The notes: generated by a model from the sequence alone, not told the origin. A stretch of 24,575 nt of DNA from an uncultured Demequina sp. (GCA_937925595.1 CALALQ010000223.1:1-24575); one strand, 5' to 3'; shown: positions 7,169 through 18,100, counted from the first letter of the stretch. Translations and numbers: made by a program.

Positions 7169-7228
7169 CACGCGCGCGCCAGGCCACGCGCGCGCCAGGC
7201 CACGCGCGCGCCAGGCCACGCGCGCCAG
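7169..7228. repeat. Tandem 16-bp GC-rich repeat
   Basis: Three perfect copies of CACGCGCGCGCCAGGC occur at 7169-7184, 7185-7200 and 7201-7216, with a shortened fourth copy (CACGCGCGCCAG) at 7217-7228. The array ends directly against the TAG stop (7229-7231) of the minus-strand membrane gene, so it forms that transcript's immediate 3' trailer. Each unit has an alternating CG run. Confidence 0.9.
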
Positions 7229-7660
7229 CTAGATCTTGGCCTGGCTGGAGATCGCCCAGCGACCCACCGCAGCGCCGATGCCGGCGGCGGGCGCGATCAC
7301 GGAGCCCAGCCCAATGAAGTTGCCAAGCATGAACCCCACGACCAGTCCAAGCACCGCGAACGCCGCGATGTGCTGAGCGTGGTTCGTGTTGTTGCGCAGC
7401 ATGAAGCCAAGGCCCCACGCGAGCACGGGGCCGATCAGGAGGAAGATGCCGAACACCAGGCCCAAGAGGAAGATCCCGCCCTTGGCGACGGAGCTCGCGT
7501 CGTTGAGCGCCTCTAGTCCGGGGCCGGTGATGAAGGTCAGCAGCAGCACAAGGGTGGTGACCACGGCCGCGATGGCGCAGCCAAGGAAGATCGCCCAGGC
7601 GGAGAACCGCACCGTCCAGGTGGGGCGCACCTTGCCTGATTTGGGATCCCATTCGGCCAT
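7229..7660 (-). CDS. Small polytopic membrane protein of unknown function
   Basis: I do not recognise a named family. The 143-aa product begins MAEWDPKSGKVRPTWTVRFS, a short polar cytoplasmic head. About four hydrophobic helices follow, near residues 19-43, 60-87, 97-115 and 117-137. The short polar loop RNNTNHAQH comes before the third helix. The last helices are rich in Gly and Ala (FMLGNFIGLGSVIAPAAGIGAAVG). The start at ATG 7660 is chosen because a TACCCT -10-like box sits six bases before it; the frame is open to 7702. No Shine-Dalgarno sequence is visible, which fits leaderless translation. It is divergent from the YegP-like gene, with an 89-bp gap. Similar short membrane proteins are common in Actinobacteria, but no function can be assigned. 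Confidence 0.75.
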   Translation of the reverse strand: MAEWDPKSGKVRPTWTVRFSAWAIFLGCAIAAVVTTLVLLLTFITGPGLEALNDASSVAKGGIFLLGLVFGIFLLIGPVLAWGLGFMLRNNTNHAQHIAAFAVLGLVVGFMLGNFIGLGSVIAPAAGIGAAVGRWAISSQAKI

Positions 7661-7666
7661 GCGCCA

Positions 7667-7672
7667 AGGGTA
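7667..7672 (-). promoter_or_regulatory. Candidate -10 box for leaderless transcription of the 143-aa membrane protein gene
   Basis: TACCCT on the minus strand is followed by six bases and the ATG at 7660. Box and spacing are identical to those at 4325-4320 before the GT2 gene. The -35 region has no clear consensus. Confidence 0.4.
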
Positions 7673-7710
7673 GCGGGACCATTGGCGCGCGAACGGCGCC
7701 ACAGTGCCCC

Positions 7711-7745
7711 TAGAGTTTGGCTTGGGGGTTGGCCCTACTAGGAGG
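7711..7745 (+). promoter_or_regulatory. Candidate -10 box and strong ribosome binding site for the YegP-like gene
   Basis: TAGAGT (7711-7716) fits the TANNNT pattern. AGGAGG at 7740-7745 is a near-perfect Shine-Dalgarno sequence four bases before the ATG at 7750 and decides that start over an in-frame upstream codon. The -35 region shows no clear hexamer. Confidence 0.45.
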
Positions 7746-7749
7746 AACG

Positions 7750-7923
7750 ATGAAGTTCACCATTTACAAGGACTCGGCAGGCGAGTTCCGCTTCCGCATC
7801 ATCGCCAGCAACGGCAACATCCTCGCGAGCAGCCAGGGTTACAACCAGAAGCAGTCAGCGAAGGAAGCCATCGCCTCGATCCAGCAGCGGGCAGCTGACG
7901 CCGAAGTCGTTGACGAAACCTGA
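7750..7923 (+). CDS. YegP-like DUF1508 protein, single repeat
   Basis: A 57-aa protein, [20 protein letters not shown], then [25 protein letters not shown]. This is the DUF1508 (YegP) unit: a beta hairpin (F-x-I-Y-K-D...FRFRI), then [11 protein letters not shown] and a helix. E. coli YegP has two such units in tandem; only one is present here, as in many actinobacterial members, which probably work as dimers. The tail ends acidic (DAEVVDET). The start is fixed by the strong AGGAGG. gcvP begins 38 bp downstream on the same strand with no obvious terminator between, so the two may be co-transcribed. The biological role of this family is not established. Confidence 0.9.
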   Translation: MKFTIYKDSAGEFRFRIIASNGNILASSQGYNQKQSAKEAIASIQQRAADAEVVDET

Positions 7924-7961
7924 CGCGCGGCGCCTGTGATGAATGGGCGCTTTGCGACACA

Positions 7962-10820
7962 ATGGCTTTCGTGACCTCGTTCGCTGATCGCCACATAGGC
8001 CCGGATGAGCCTGGCATCGAGCGGATGCTCGCCGCCGTAGGCCATCCGTCGCTCGCCGCACTCGTTGAGGCTGCCGTTCCGGCCTCGATTCGCCAAGACG
8101 ATGTGCTCGTGCTGCCGCCGGCCCGCGACGAGCACGAGACGCTGACTGCGCTGCAGTCCTTCGCCCAGCGCAACCGCGTGCAGGTGTCGATGATCGGCCA
8201 GGGCTACTACGACACGGTCACGCCCATGGTCATCCGGCGCAACGTCCTCGAGAATCCGGCCTGGTACACGGCCTACACCCCGTATCAGGCTGAGATCTCT
8301 CAAGGCCGCCTCGAGGCGCTGCTCAACTTCCAGACGATGGTGGAGGACCTCACGGCCCTCCCCATCGCTGGCGCCTCGCTCCTCGATGAGGCGACGGCCG
8401 TCGGCGAGGCCGTGCTGCTCATGCGCAGGGCCGTGTCCGGCAAGGACGGCGGCGTCATCATCCTCGACGCCGAGTGCCTTCCGCAGACCATCGAGGTGGT
8501 CAGCGCGCAGGCTGAGGCCATCGGCCTGCCTTTGCGCGTAGAGGAGCTGTCCGACGCTTGGGTCGCCCCAGACGACCTCGTGGGCTTGGTCATTCAGCAG
8601 CCTGGCAACACGGGCGTGGTGCGCGAGGTGGGCGGCTTCATCGAGGCCGCTCACAAGGTGGGCGCGCTCGTCACGGTTTCGGCCGACATCCTGTCGCTGT
8701 GCGTCATCAAGGCTCCCGGCGAGCTGGGTGCGGACATCGCGGTGGGTTCGACGCAGCGCTTTGGTGTGCCGCTGTTCTTTGGCGGCCCGCACGCCGCGTA
8801 CATGGCGGTGCGCGAGGGTCTTGAGCGTCAGCTTCCGGGCCGGCTCGTTGGCGTGAGCGTCGACGCCGCAGGCAAGCCGGCTCTGCGGCTCGCCCTGCAG
8901 ACCCGCGAGCAGCACATTCGTCGCGACAAGGCGACGAGCAACATCTGCACCGCGCAGGCGCTGCTGGCGATCATCGCCGGGTTCTATGCGATGTACCACG
9001 GTCCCGATGGCCTGCGTGAGATTGCGCTGCGCGTCCATCGCATGGCCGCGACTCTCGCGGACGCGCTCACCGCTCGCGGCGCGCAAGTCCGCCACGAGGC
9101 CTTCTTCGACACGATCGTTCTCGACGTTCCCCGCGGTGCGGAGTCCGTCGTTCGCCGCGCGGCTGAGCAGGGCATCAACATCCGCAAGCTCGACGATGAC
9201 TCCGTCGCGATCGCCTGCGATGAGCTGACGACGCTCGACATCCTCACCAAGCTGGTCGCGGCCGTGCTGGGTCACCCGCACGAGCGCCCCGTCTACGGCG
9301 GCCCCACGGTCACCATCCCCCGCGACCTGCGCCGCACCTCCGACTACCTCACGCACCCCATCTGGACCAAGTACCGGTCGGAGACCGCGCTCATGCGCTA
9401 CATGCGCAAACTCGCGGACCGTGACCTGGCGCTGGATCGCACCATGATCCCGCTGGGCTCATGCACCATGAAGCTCAACTCCGCGGTGGAGATGGCACCC
9501 GTGAGCTGGCCCGGATTCGCGAACATCCACCCGTTCGCGCCGAGTGACCAGACAGCTGGCTACCGCGAGATGATCGGCCAACTCGAGTCATGGCTTGCCG
9601 ACATCACCGGCTATGCGGCCGTCGCCGTTCAGCCCAACTCCGGTGCACGCGGTGAATACGCGGGACTGCTCGCCATCCACCGCTACCACCTGTCGAAGGG
9701 CGAAACCGAGCGTGATGTCTGCCTGATCCCGGCGTCGGCCCATGGCACCAATGCCGCGAGCGCGGTCCTTGCCGGCCTGCGCGTGGTGGTGGTCAAGACC
9801 GGCGCAGACGGCGAGATCGACATGGACGATCTGCGGGCCAAGCTCGCCGAGCACGAGGGCAAGGTGAGCTGCATCATGATCACCTACCCCTCGACCCATG
9901 GCGTGTACGAGAGCCATGTGGGCGAGGTGTGCGCCGCGGTTCACGACGCGGGCGGCCAGGTGTACATCGACGGCGCCAACCTCAACGCGCTCGTGGGCCT
10001 CGCCAAGCCGGGCCACTTTGGTGGCGACGTCTCTCACCTGAACCTGCACAAGACGTTCTGCATCCCGCACGGTGGTGGCGGTCCTGGCGTGGGTCCCGTC
10101 GCGGTCGCGGAGCACCTCAAGCCATTCCTGCCGCGACTGTCGAGTCCCATCCAGACTCCGGAAGAGCTCATCCGCCAGGGTGCCCCGGTGAGCGCGGCGC
10201 CCTATGGCTCGGCGGGAATCCTGGCGATCTCCTGGGCGTACATCGCACTCATGGGCCATGAGGGCCTCACGCGGGCCACGTCCACCGCGGTGCTCGCCGC
10301 GAACTACATCGCCACCAAGCTCCAAGACGCGTACCCCATCCTGTACCGCGGCCCCGGCGGGCTCGTGGCGCATGAGTGCATCCTCGACCTGCGTCCCCTC
10401 ACCAAGGCGACGGGAGTCACCGCGGAGGATGTCGCGAAGCGCCTCATCGACTTTGGGCTCCACGCGCCGACGATGTCCTTCCCTGTCGCCGGCACCCTCA
10501 TGGTGGAGCCGACGGAGAGCGAAGACGTCGCGGAGCTCGACCGCTTCATCGAGGCGATGCTCGTCATCCGCGAAGAGATCGCCGCAGTCGAACGCGGGGA
10601 GATCGCCGTCGAGGCATCACCCCTGCGCAACGCCCCGCACACGGTGGACATGGTGGTCTCGGATTCGTGGGATCAGGCGTACTCGCGAGAGCAGGCGGCG
10701 TTCCCCGTCCCGGGCCTGCGGCAGGACAAGTACTTCGCACCAGTTCGCCGCATCGACAATGCCTTCGGCGACCGCAATCTCGTGTGCTCCTGCCCCCCGC
10801 TCGACGACTACGAATCGTGA
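7962..10820 (+). CDS. gcvP: Glycine dehydrogenase (aminomethyl-transferring), P protein of the glycine cleavage system
   Basis: A 952-aa single-chain GcvP, the usual full length. It decarboxylates glycine with pyridoxal phosphate and passes the aminomethyl group to lipoylated GcvH. The N terminus has [17 protein letters not shown]. The PLP-binding lysine is K697 in [22 protein letters not shown], with the glycine-rich stretch that follows it in the family. HGTNAASA and [12 protein letters not shown] are also family-typical. No gcvT or gcvH lies nearby, so the other subunits are elsewhere. No Shine-Dalgarno is visible before ATG 7962. GTG 7971 ([11 protein letters not shown]) is an alternative start, with CACAAT at 7958-7963 as a possible -10 for a leaderless message. 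The 38-bp gap is too short for a glycine riboswitch. Confidence 0.97.
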   Translation: MAFVTSFADRHIGPDEPGIERMLAAVGHPSLAALVEAAVPASIRQDDVLVLPPARDEHETLTALQSFAQRNRVQVSMIGQGYYDTVTPMVIRRNVLENPAWYTAYTPYQAEISQGRLEALLNFQTMVEDLTALPIAGASLLDEATAVGEAVLLMRRAVSGKDGGVIILDAECLPQTIEVVSAQAEAIGLPLRVEELSDAWVAPDDLVGLVIQQPGNTGVVREVGGFIEAAHKVGALVTVSADILSLCVIKAPGELGADIAVGSTQRFGVPLFFGGPHAAYMAVREGLERQLPGRLVGVSVDAAGKPALRLALQTREQHIRRDKATSNICTAQALLAIIAGFYAMYHGPDGLREIALRVHRMAATLADALTARGAQVRHEAFFDTIVLDVPRGAESVVRRAAEQGINIRKLDDDSVAIACDELTTLDILTKLVAAVLGHPHERPVYGGPTVTIPRDLRRTSDYLTHPIWTKYRSETALMRYMRKLADRDLALDRTMIPLGSCTMKLNSAVEMAPVSWPGFANIHPFAPSDQTAGYREMIGQLESWLADITGYAAVAVQPNSGARGEYAGLLAIHRYHLSKGETERDVCLIPASAHGTNAASAVLAGLRVVVVKTGADGEIDMDDLRAKLAEHEGKVSCIMITYPSTHGVYESHVGEVCAAVHDAGGQVYIDGANLNALVGLAKPGHFGGDVSHLNLHKTFCIPHGGGGPGVGPVAVAEHLKPFLPRLSSPIQTPEELIRQGAPVSAAPYGSAGILAISWAYIALMGHEGLTRATSTAVLAANYIATKLQDAYPILYRGPGGLVAHECILDLRPLTKATGVTAEDVAKRLIDFGLHAPTMSFPVAGTLMVEPTESEDVAELDRFIEAMLVIREEIAAVERGEIAVEASPLRNAPHTVDMVVSDSWDQAYSREQAAFPVPGLRQDKYFAPVRRIDNAFGDRNLVCSCPPLDDYES

Positions 10821-10826
10821 TGCACC

Positions 10827-10863
10827 GGCCCGCCGCAGCGTCGGGCCTGAGACGTGTGTTTTT
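10827..10863 (+). terminator. Probable terminator after gcvP
   Basis: GGCCCG (10827-10832) pairs with CGGGCC (10842-10847) around a 9-nt loop, six bases after the gcvP stop. A T-rich stretch (GTGTGTTTTT, 10854-10863) follows at a short distance. The stem is short, so strength is uncertain. Confidence 0.5.
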
Positions 10864-10877
10864 CGCACAGGTTTCGC

Positions 10878-10967
10878 CGTGTGAAGGTCACCACACGAAG
10901 GGTTACTTGCGTGCGATGCTTCGTTAGGCTGGCGCTCCAAGCGCCCGGTGCGAGCCGAGTGCACCGG
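10878..10967 (+). promoter_or_regulatory. Promoter and structured leader candidate for the seven-gene operon
   Basis: TAGGCT (10925-10930) fits a -10, with TTACTT (10903-10908) 16 bp upstream as a weak -35. Upstream, CGTGTG (10878-10883) and CACACG (10892-10897) form a dyad that could be an operator. Downstream, GGCGCT-CCA-AGCGCC (10931-10945) and CCGGTGC/GCACCGG (10945-10951 with 10961-10967) are two adjacent perfect hairpins. GGAGG at 10981-10985 then serves the kinase GTG at 10989. No other likely promoter is seen in the 168-bp gap. Confidence 0.4.
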
Positions 10968-10988
10968 CCAGGGGATTGAGGGAGGACC

Positions 10989-12101
10989 GTGGTCGCCAGA
11001 CGCCAGACGCTCAGTCCCCCAAACCTGCCCGGGTACACGTATGTTCGCCCGCTGGGTTCGGGGGGATTCGCTGACGTCTTCCTGTTCCAGCAGAACATGC
11101 CTCGCCGCGTGGTTGCGGTGAAGGTGCTGCTCGCCACGATTCAGGACGACGCTGCGGCAGCCGCGTTCGCCGCGGAGGCGGACATCATGGCTGGGCTCAG
11201 CGCACACCCCGCGATCCTCACCGTGTACGAGGCCTCGGTCTCGCCGGACGGCCGTCCCTACCTCGTGATGGAGCACTGCCCGTCGTCCATGGCGGCGCGC
11301 TACCGCGCGGAGCGCATCCCCATTCCTGAGGTGCTGTCGACGGGCATCAAGATTGCCGGCGCGGTGCAGTCCGCGCACAGCGTGGGCATGCTGCACCGCG
11401 ACATCAAGCCCTCGAACATCCTCGTCACGTCCTTTGGCCACCCGGTCCTCAGTGACTTCGGTGTGGCCTCTGGCGCTGTCGGAGGCGAGGAGGACACCAT
11501 CGCGATGTCTCCGCCGTGGTCGGCGCCAGAGGTGGTGCAGCGTCGGTCATCCGGAACCATCGCGAGCGAGGTGTGGGCGCTCGCGGCGACCATCTACACG
11601 CTTGCGGCCCAGCACTCCCCCTTCGATGTGCCTGGTGGTCGTCGCTCCGATGAGCAGCTCAAGGCCCGCATTGCCCGCGCCAAGTACGAGCCCACCGGTC
11701 GCGAGGACGCGCCGCCATCCTTCGAGGAGGCGCTCGCCGGCGGCCTGCGTCGCCTCCCGGCGGACCGCTACCCCTCTGCGCGAGCGTTCGGCGAGGCGCT
11801 GCAGCAGGTGGAGCGCGAGATGGGCCTTCCGGTCACCCCCCTCGACATCCCCGCCGACGACTGGGCGGCCACCGTCACCGCTGGGGCCGACGCTGGGGAG
11901 GCTCCGCGCGGACCCGTCCGGGCGACGGTGCCGGTCGAGTCGCAGCGACGTCAGCACACCCAGAGCACCCGGACGGACACCAAGGACATCGCGGTGTCGA
12001 AGGCGCGAAAGGCGGCACGCGGGCTCGTCATCGGCTTCATCATCGGTGGCGCGGCCGTGGTCGGCGCCCTGATCACGGCACTGGTGCTGCTCGGGAGATG
12101 A
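10989..12101 (+). CDS. Membrane-anchored Ser/Thr protein kinase without ectodomain
   Basis: A 370-aa Hanks-type kinase. All catalytic motifs are present: GSGGFADVF glycine loop (23-31), VAVKVL with K45, the helix-C Glu (E63), HRDIKPSN (136-143), DFG (156-158) and APE (179-181). The activation segment holds Thr170 and Ser174 as possible autophosphorylation sites. After the kinase domain comes a Pro/Ala/Thr-rich juxtamembrane stretch (about 285-343) with many Ser, Thr and Arg. One transmembrane helix follows (about 345-366) and the chain ends almost at once (LLGR). Unlike PknB it has no PASTA or other outside sensor. GTG 10989 is supported by GGAGG at 10981-10985. The giant Ig-like gene starts one base after the stop, suggesting coupled synthesis. 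FHA and PP2C genes in the same operon are its likely circuit partners. Confidence 0.93.
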   Translation: MVARRQTLSPPNLPGYTYVRPLGSGGFADVFLFQQNMPRRVVAVKVLLATIQDDAAAAAFAAEADIMAGLSAHPAILTVYEASVSPDGRPYLVMEHCPSSMAARYRAERIPIPEVLSTGIKIAGAVQSAHSVGMLHRDIKPSNILVTSFGHPVLSDFGVASGAVGGEEDTIAMSPPWSAPEVVQRRSSGTIASEVWALAATIYTLAAQHSPFDVPGGRRSDEQLKARIARAKYEPTGREDAPPSFEEALAGGLRRLPADRYPSARAFGEALQQVEREMGLPVTPLDIPADDWAATVTAGADAGEAPRGPVRATVPVESQRRQHTQSTRTDTKDIAVSKARKAARGLVIGFIIGGAAVVGALITALVLLGR

Positions 12102-12102
12102 C

Positions 12103-15100
12103 GTGACCCCGGTCGATGGCGACACCGCGCGCACGTGGGGCACGCGGACTCGACTCGCGCGCAGGGCCCTCGTCACGGCGGTGCTCGGCGCGGTCGCCGT
12201 GGGCGCCGTAATCGCCCCAGGATTCGACGAGCGAGAGGTCACCCAGGACAACCCGTCGGTGTGGGCGCTGCAATCCACGGCGGGTCAGCGCTTCGCTCGC
12301 ATCAACACGGTGGTGGGTGAGGTCGACACGGTCAAGGAGGCGAGCGCGCCGACGGACATCGTGCAGGCTGGCAACACGCTGCTGGTCTACGCGGACAACC
12401 TGGGAACCGTCACCCCAGTAGACGCTGCGAAGCCCGCTGACCTCTCCGAAGGCAATTCCCAGGCCACCGTCTCGACTCCCACGGGCACGGAGGCACTCTC
12501 GGCAGCTGGCGACTGGGTCGCGTACCTCACCGACTCCGGCCAGGCGCTCGCTGGGCGGGTCTCTGATGGCACCGCGCTCACGCCCCAACTCTTCGACCCG
12601 TTCGCCAATGAGCCGGTCACGTCCGGGGCAGACCGCCCCGTGTTCACGTCTGCCGCGCTCGCGATCTCGCCCACCGGCAAGCTCGCCGCTTACGCCCCTG
12701 ACCGCTCCACGGTGATGCGCGTCAACGCGGAATCGGGCGAGGTCGAGGGCATGGACATCATCGTGGGCGGTCCCGAGGACGGCTCCCTGCAGATGAGTTG
12801 GAGCGGCGACACCTGGCTGCTGTTCGAGTCCGCCACTGGTCGCCTGTGGTGGCGCGGCGGCAGCGAACCTCTCGACACTGGTGTCACGGGTTCCGCAAGG
12901 CTCCAGTCGGCTGTGTCCGACGCTGGGGTTGCCTATCTCGCCGACGACCAGGGCCTCATGGAGATCCGTCCGGCGGACGGCACCGTCACGCGGGTGTTCG
13001 GCGACGATGGCACTTCGCTTGGCGATCCCGCCGCCCCCACCGCGTCGCCCACGACTGGCGAGATCGTCGCTGCGTGGCTGCCTGGTGGCGTGGGGCCGGG
13101 CACGCTGTGGTCGTCCGAGGGTGGGGCCGTGGGACTGCCGTATGGGGGCATCGCCCTTGGCGACCAGCGCTCGCCTCAGCTGCGCACCAATGGCAGCCGA
13201 CTGATCCTCAACGAGAACCGCTCCGGCTGGGTATGGATGGTGCCTTCCGGTGAGCTGGTCGCCTCCTCGCAGCAGTGGGACCCCGAAGAGGAGACGCCCT
13301 CGACCGACGATGAAGAGGACGTGGCGACGGAGGTCACGGACCCCCGCGCTCCCATCGCGGAGGACGACGAGTTCGGTGTGCGAGCGGGCCGCCAGGTGAT
13401 TCTGCCGATCCTTCTCAACGACCACGACGCGAACAAGGACGTCCTCACGGTGTGGCTTGAGACCCTCGGCAGTCTCGACCCCGCGTTTGGCACCCTGTCG
13501 CTGTCAGACGACGATCAGTCCCTTGTGGTCACTGTTGCTCCCGACGCGAGCGGTTCGCGCAGCTTCACCTACCAGGTCACGGATGGCACCGCGAGCGGCG
13601 GCCTGCTCTCGGAGCCCGCGACCGTCACTCTCACGGTGGTGCCTGAGTCGATCAACACCGCTCCGCGCTGGTGTGGAGTGGACGGCTGCCTCGCGGCCTG
13701 GCCCGCCCCCGAGGTGCAGCCGGGCGGCACCGTGACCGCTGACGTCCTCACCGGTTGGGTGGACCCTGAGGGCGACCCCATCTACCTCGCGGGCACGACC
13801 ACCCAGTCCCTCCTTGGGGTGGTCGCCTCCTCCCCAGAGGGCAGGTTCGTCTTCCAGCACGCGAATGCGAACGCCACGGGCTCCGCGACGGTGGCCGTCG
13901 ACATCACGGTCTCCGATTCATGGGGGGCGACGGCCGACAAGACCCTCAACATCGGCGTGCTCGACGAGCCAGGCCTGCATGTTGATGACCTGTCGCTCAC
14001 CGTCACGGCAGGCGTTGCCACGACCGTCGACGTCGGCGATCACGTCACCGGAGCGGTGGGATCTCTGCAGCTCAGCGAGGCGTCTCTCGCCCCCGGTGAC
14101 GACGCGGACGTCGCGGTCGCCCAGAGCGTCGTCGGCTTCACCTTCCGTTCAGACATTCCCGGCTCTCACCTCGTGGACTTCAAGGTGTCCGACGGTGTGG
14201 CTGAGTCTCGCGCCGTGGCTCGCATCACCGTCGTGGCGCCGGAGCAGGAGCGACTCACCACGGTCCCGCTCACCGCCTTTGTGCGGTCCAAGGAAGACGC
14301 GACCATCGATGTCCTGACCGCCGTGCAGAACCCAGGTGACCGCGTCCTGCTGTTGGCCGACGCTGCGGTGACCCCAGCGTCGGACGCGCAGCTCAGTGCC
14401 GACGTCGTGGGCTTCTCTGCGCTGCGCATCAGTGGCGACACCGGCGACGGTCAGCCGGGAGTCCTCGGCGTCGTGAAGTACACGGTGTCCGACGGCACGG
14501 GCAGGCCGGAGATGACGGCCACGGGTGAGGTGACGGTGATCCTGCTTCCCGCGCAGGTGCCGTCCGCGCCGCTCGCCGTGAACGACAAGATCACGGTGCG
14601 AGTGGGCACGCAAGTGGACATCTCTGTGCTCGCCAACGACATCGCACCCGCGGGATCTGTGCTGTCGCTCGACCCTGACTCGGTCGTCAACGTGAGCGAA
14701 GCCGGCCTGGCCTTCGGTGCGGGGTCGCGAGTGCGCTACCTGGCGCCCAACACCCCTGGCACCTACACAATCACCTACCAGACCTACGTGCTGGGCTATC
14801 CCGCTCAACGGGCACAGGCGCAAGTGGTGGTGACGGTGCTCGATGAACCGACCAACTCCGCCCCGATGCCGCGACCCCTCACGGGGCGCGTGGCGGCGGG
14901 ACAGAGCGTGCGGCTGCAGTTCGACGGCACGGGAATCGATCCCGACGGCGATAGGGTGGTGCTCAACAGGGTTGAGGATCAACCCAGTTCGGGCTTCGCG
15001 ACGGTCTCCGCAGGCGGTCGCTCGATCATCTACACGTCGATCCCAGGCTTCTCCGGTCAGGTGACGTTCACCTACTCGGTCATCGACGCGCGTGGGCAGA

Positions 15101-18100
15101 CGGCAATCGGCACCGCGACCGTTGGAGTGATCGCTGCCGAGCTCGAGGCGCGTCCGGTTACGTACACGGACTACGTGCAGGCGCAGGTCGGCATCGGCCG
15201 GACGGTGGTGGTGACGCCAACGTCAAATGACATCGATCTCGCGGGCGGCGAGCTTGAGGTTGTCGACGTCTCTCCCGATGCGAACATCGAGTCAGACGAG
15301 TACCGAGAGCTCGCTGACAAGGTCATGTCGTTCGAGGACAACGCCGTGACTCTCTCGGTAGGTGAGCAGCCCGGCACGTTCGCCTATCTCTACACCGTGC
15401 GCAACGCCACCGGCTCCACGGCGGTGGGCCGCATCATCCTCAAGGCGGTGCGCGAACCCGTTGCGGACGTTCCCATCGTCACAGACACGGTGCTGCGCCT
15501 TGCGACGCGCGACACTCTTCCCGCAGGCGTCGATGTGCTCACCGACAAGGTCTCGTGGGCCTCTGGCGATCCTGCGGGACTTGAGTTGTCGCTGTGGGGA
15601 GACCAGCCCGGCTTCACCGTTGACGGCTGGAAGATCGCTGGACCCGTCACCGACGAGGGACGGATCATCCCGTTCAAGGTCACGGGCATCAACTTCGCCG
15701 GTGAGGAAGTCTCGAGCTACGGCTTCCTAACGCTCCCGGGCATCGACGAGTATCGCGTGGCCCTCAAGGACACCTTCACCCAGCCCCAGGTTGAGGAGGG
15801 CAAGTCGGTGACGTTCGACATCGCGCCGATGGTGGACATCCCCGCAGACGCTCAGCTCGTGGTCGACCCGGAGTTCGTGGTGGTTTCGGGAATGCGGCCA
15901 GGCTCCGAGTGTGAGTTCGTCTCCGGCACCACGATCCGCTACAAGGCGTCAGAGGGACAGCCGTTCTGGGACGTGTGCCGCATCGCCGCTCGCATCTCGT
16001 CTCAGGACAGGTACACGGTTGTGCCGGTGCCCATCACGATCGTGCCGAAGGCGCCGTCGCCGATCCTCAAGAGCGCCTTCGTCGAGATCTCCCCAGGTGC
16101 CACGGCCGTGTTCGACCTCGCCAACATGGTCAGCTGGCCGGAGGGTGCGGCCGCGCGGCCCGTCGACATCGCCTTCGAATACAGCGGCCAGCAGTTCACC
16201 TATAAGCGCGAGGGAACCGTGCTCACGGTGACGGCACAGGACCGCGCTGTTCCCGGCAACGTCGACGGCGCGACGGTTCGCCTCACGTCAGACCCCGAGG
16301 TTCCCGCGGTGTCGCTGTCGTTCCGGGTGGGTCCCGCCCCGTCGCTGCTCCCCAAGGGCGCCACGGTGTCGAGGCAGTGCTCGCAGGCCTCGGGCTCCTC
16401 GTGCACGATCGACGTGATCGGCGGCCCCGGAGAGGTGAACCCGCTTCCCGGCACGCCGCTCGAGATCGCCTCGGTGCAGCCCGACCCCTCATGCCCAGGC
16501 GTCACCTTCACGGCCTCCGGCACGAGCGCCATCACCGCATGGTGGACGTCGGACAGTCCCGGCGCCACCTGCACCGCCGTCTTCACGGTCAAGGATGCCC
16601 AGGGTCGAATCAGCGCAGGTGACAGGGTGGGCACCCTGTACCTCGACCTGCAGGGCTTCCCTGCCGCCCCTGCCGAGGTGCGTCAGGTCGCATTTGGGGA
16701 CACCACCCTCCAGCTCGCGGTCACCGGCTCCGCGACAGGCGTGTCCTATCCCGCGATCTCGGGCTACGCGATCTACGAAGGCAGCTCAAGGGTGACCACC
16801 TGCAATGCTGACGGCACGTGCCAGCCCATCACGGGACTCGTCAACGGCGTGAAGCACACCTATACCGCCAAGTCCGTCAACAGCGTGGGCGAATCCCGAA
16901 CCGCGGTGAGCGTGGTCGCATGGTCCTACGCTCCTCCGCTCGCCGTCACGAACGTGACCTGGACGCCAACCGTCTCGACGGGAGGCGAAGGAAAGCGCAT
17001 CGACATCGAACTCGACGTTGTGGACCAGACCACCCGCGAGTTGCGCATTACCAGCCCCAATGGCGAGACCAAGGTGGTGCCTGTCGCGGGCAAGGGTCAC
17101 CGCTCCATCAGCGCCTACATCACGGGATCCAATGAACCCACGACCGTGACGATCACTCCCGCGACCAACCTCGATCTGCCGCCCATCGAGGGTGCCCAGG
17201 AAGCCGGCGCCGCGGTCACCTTCACGGCGAATGGCGTGGGCGCTCCCACGATCACTGGAGCCACGCCCACCGTCGCCGCCGACGGGCTGAGCGTGTCGAT
17301 TGCCGTGACCACAGCGTCGGGCGGTGCCGGTTCCGAAACCTGGGTGGGCATCCTCAGCGGCGCCACCTGCACGGGAATGGTGCAGGTGACCGGCGGCACG
17401 GCGACCGTCTCGACGGCCGTCACGCCCAACATCGTCAACCACGTGAAGGTGTGCGCCGAGAGCAGGGTAGGCGGCACGGTCTATGCATCGGCATCGAGCC
17501 TCGACGTGCCGGTCTACCCCTGGGTCGACCCAGGCGGCGCAACCATCACCACGGGCTACCGAGTCGCGACCACGTGCGAGGGCGACGGCTATTCCTGCAC
17601 CACCGGCGTGACCGCGCCGGAGATCGACCTCAGCTCCTTCCCGGACACGATGCGCGTGCGCTACACGTTCGATGGCGGGGCCCGCACGGCGACTTTCAGC
17701 AACATGCCCATCGGCGCGCCCACGGTCGTTGAGGTCTACCTGTGTGTGGTCTTCGGCTCCGGCAACGCCCAGTGCTCCACCACCGCAGTGACCGTGCCGC
17801 CAGAGCCCGGTTACGCGGACTACCGCACCCAGGTGAGCGTCACCTCGTGCGCCGTGGGCGAGGCGCCAAGCGTGTCCGTGGGCGCGGCTGCGGGCGACTA
17901 CTCACTCACCTGGACGCTGCTCGACGAGAACGGCGACCCGACCACCGACTTTGGCGAGATGCGCACCGCGCGGGTGACGGTGAACTTCATCGGCGCACTC
18001 AGCGGAATCGACCCGTGGACGTCCGCAACCATGACGTGCACCGGCGCCCCAGATCCAGAACCAGAGCCAGAACCCGACCCGAGCGTCTCACCTACACCGT

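Noticed and set aside
7924..7961. Glycine riboswitch upstream of gcvP
   Set aside because: The gap is only 38 bp and lacks the tandem aptamer folds.
7839..9356. 505-codon minus-strand frame opposite gcvP
   Set aside because: Shadow of gcvP, which is full length and has its active-site motifs; the antisense product shows no domain.
10878..10897. Crp-type operator TGTGA-N6-TCACA before the kinase
   Set aside because: The dyad is GTGTG-N8-CACAC and does not fit Crp spacing or both half sites; kept only as an unnamed inverted repeat.
12073..13425. 450-codon minus-strand frame opposite the kinase end and the Ig-like gene
   Set aside because: Arg/Gly/His-rich shadow with no motif, spanning two well-supported genes.
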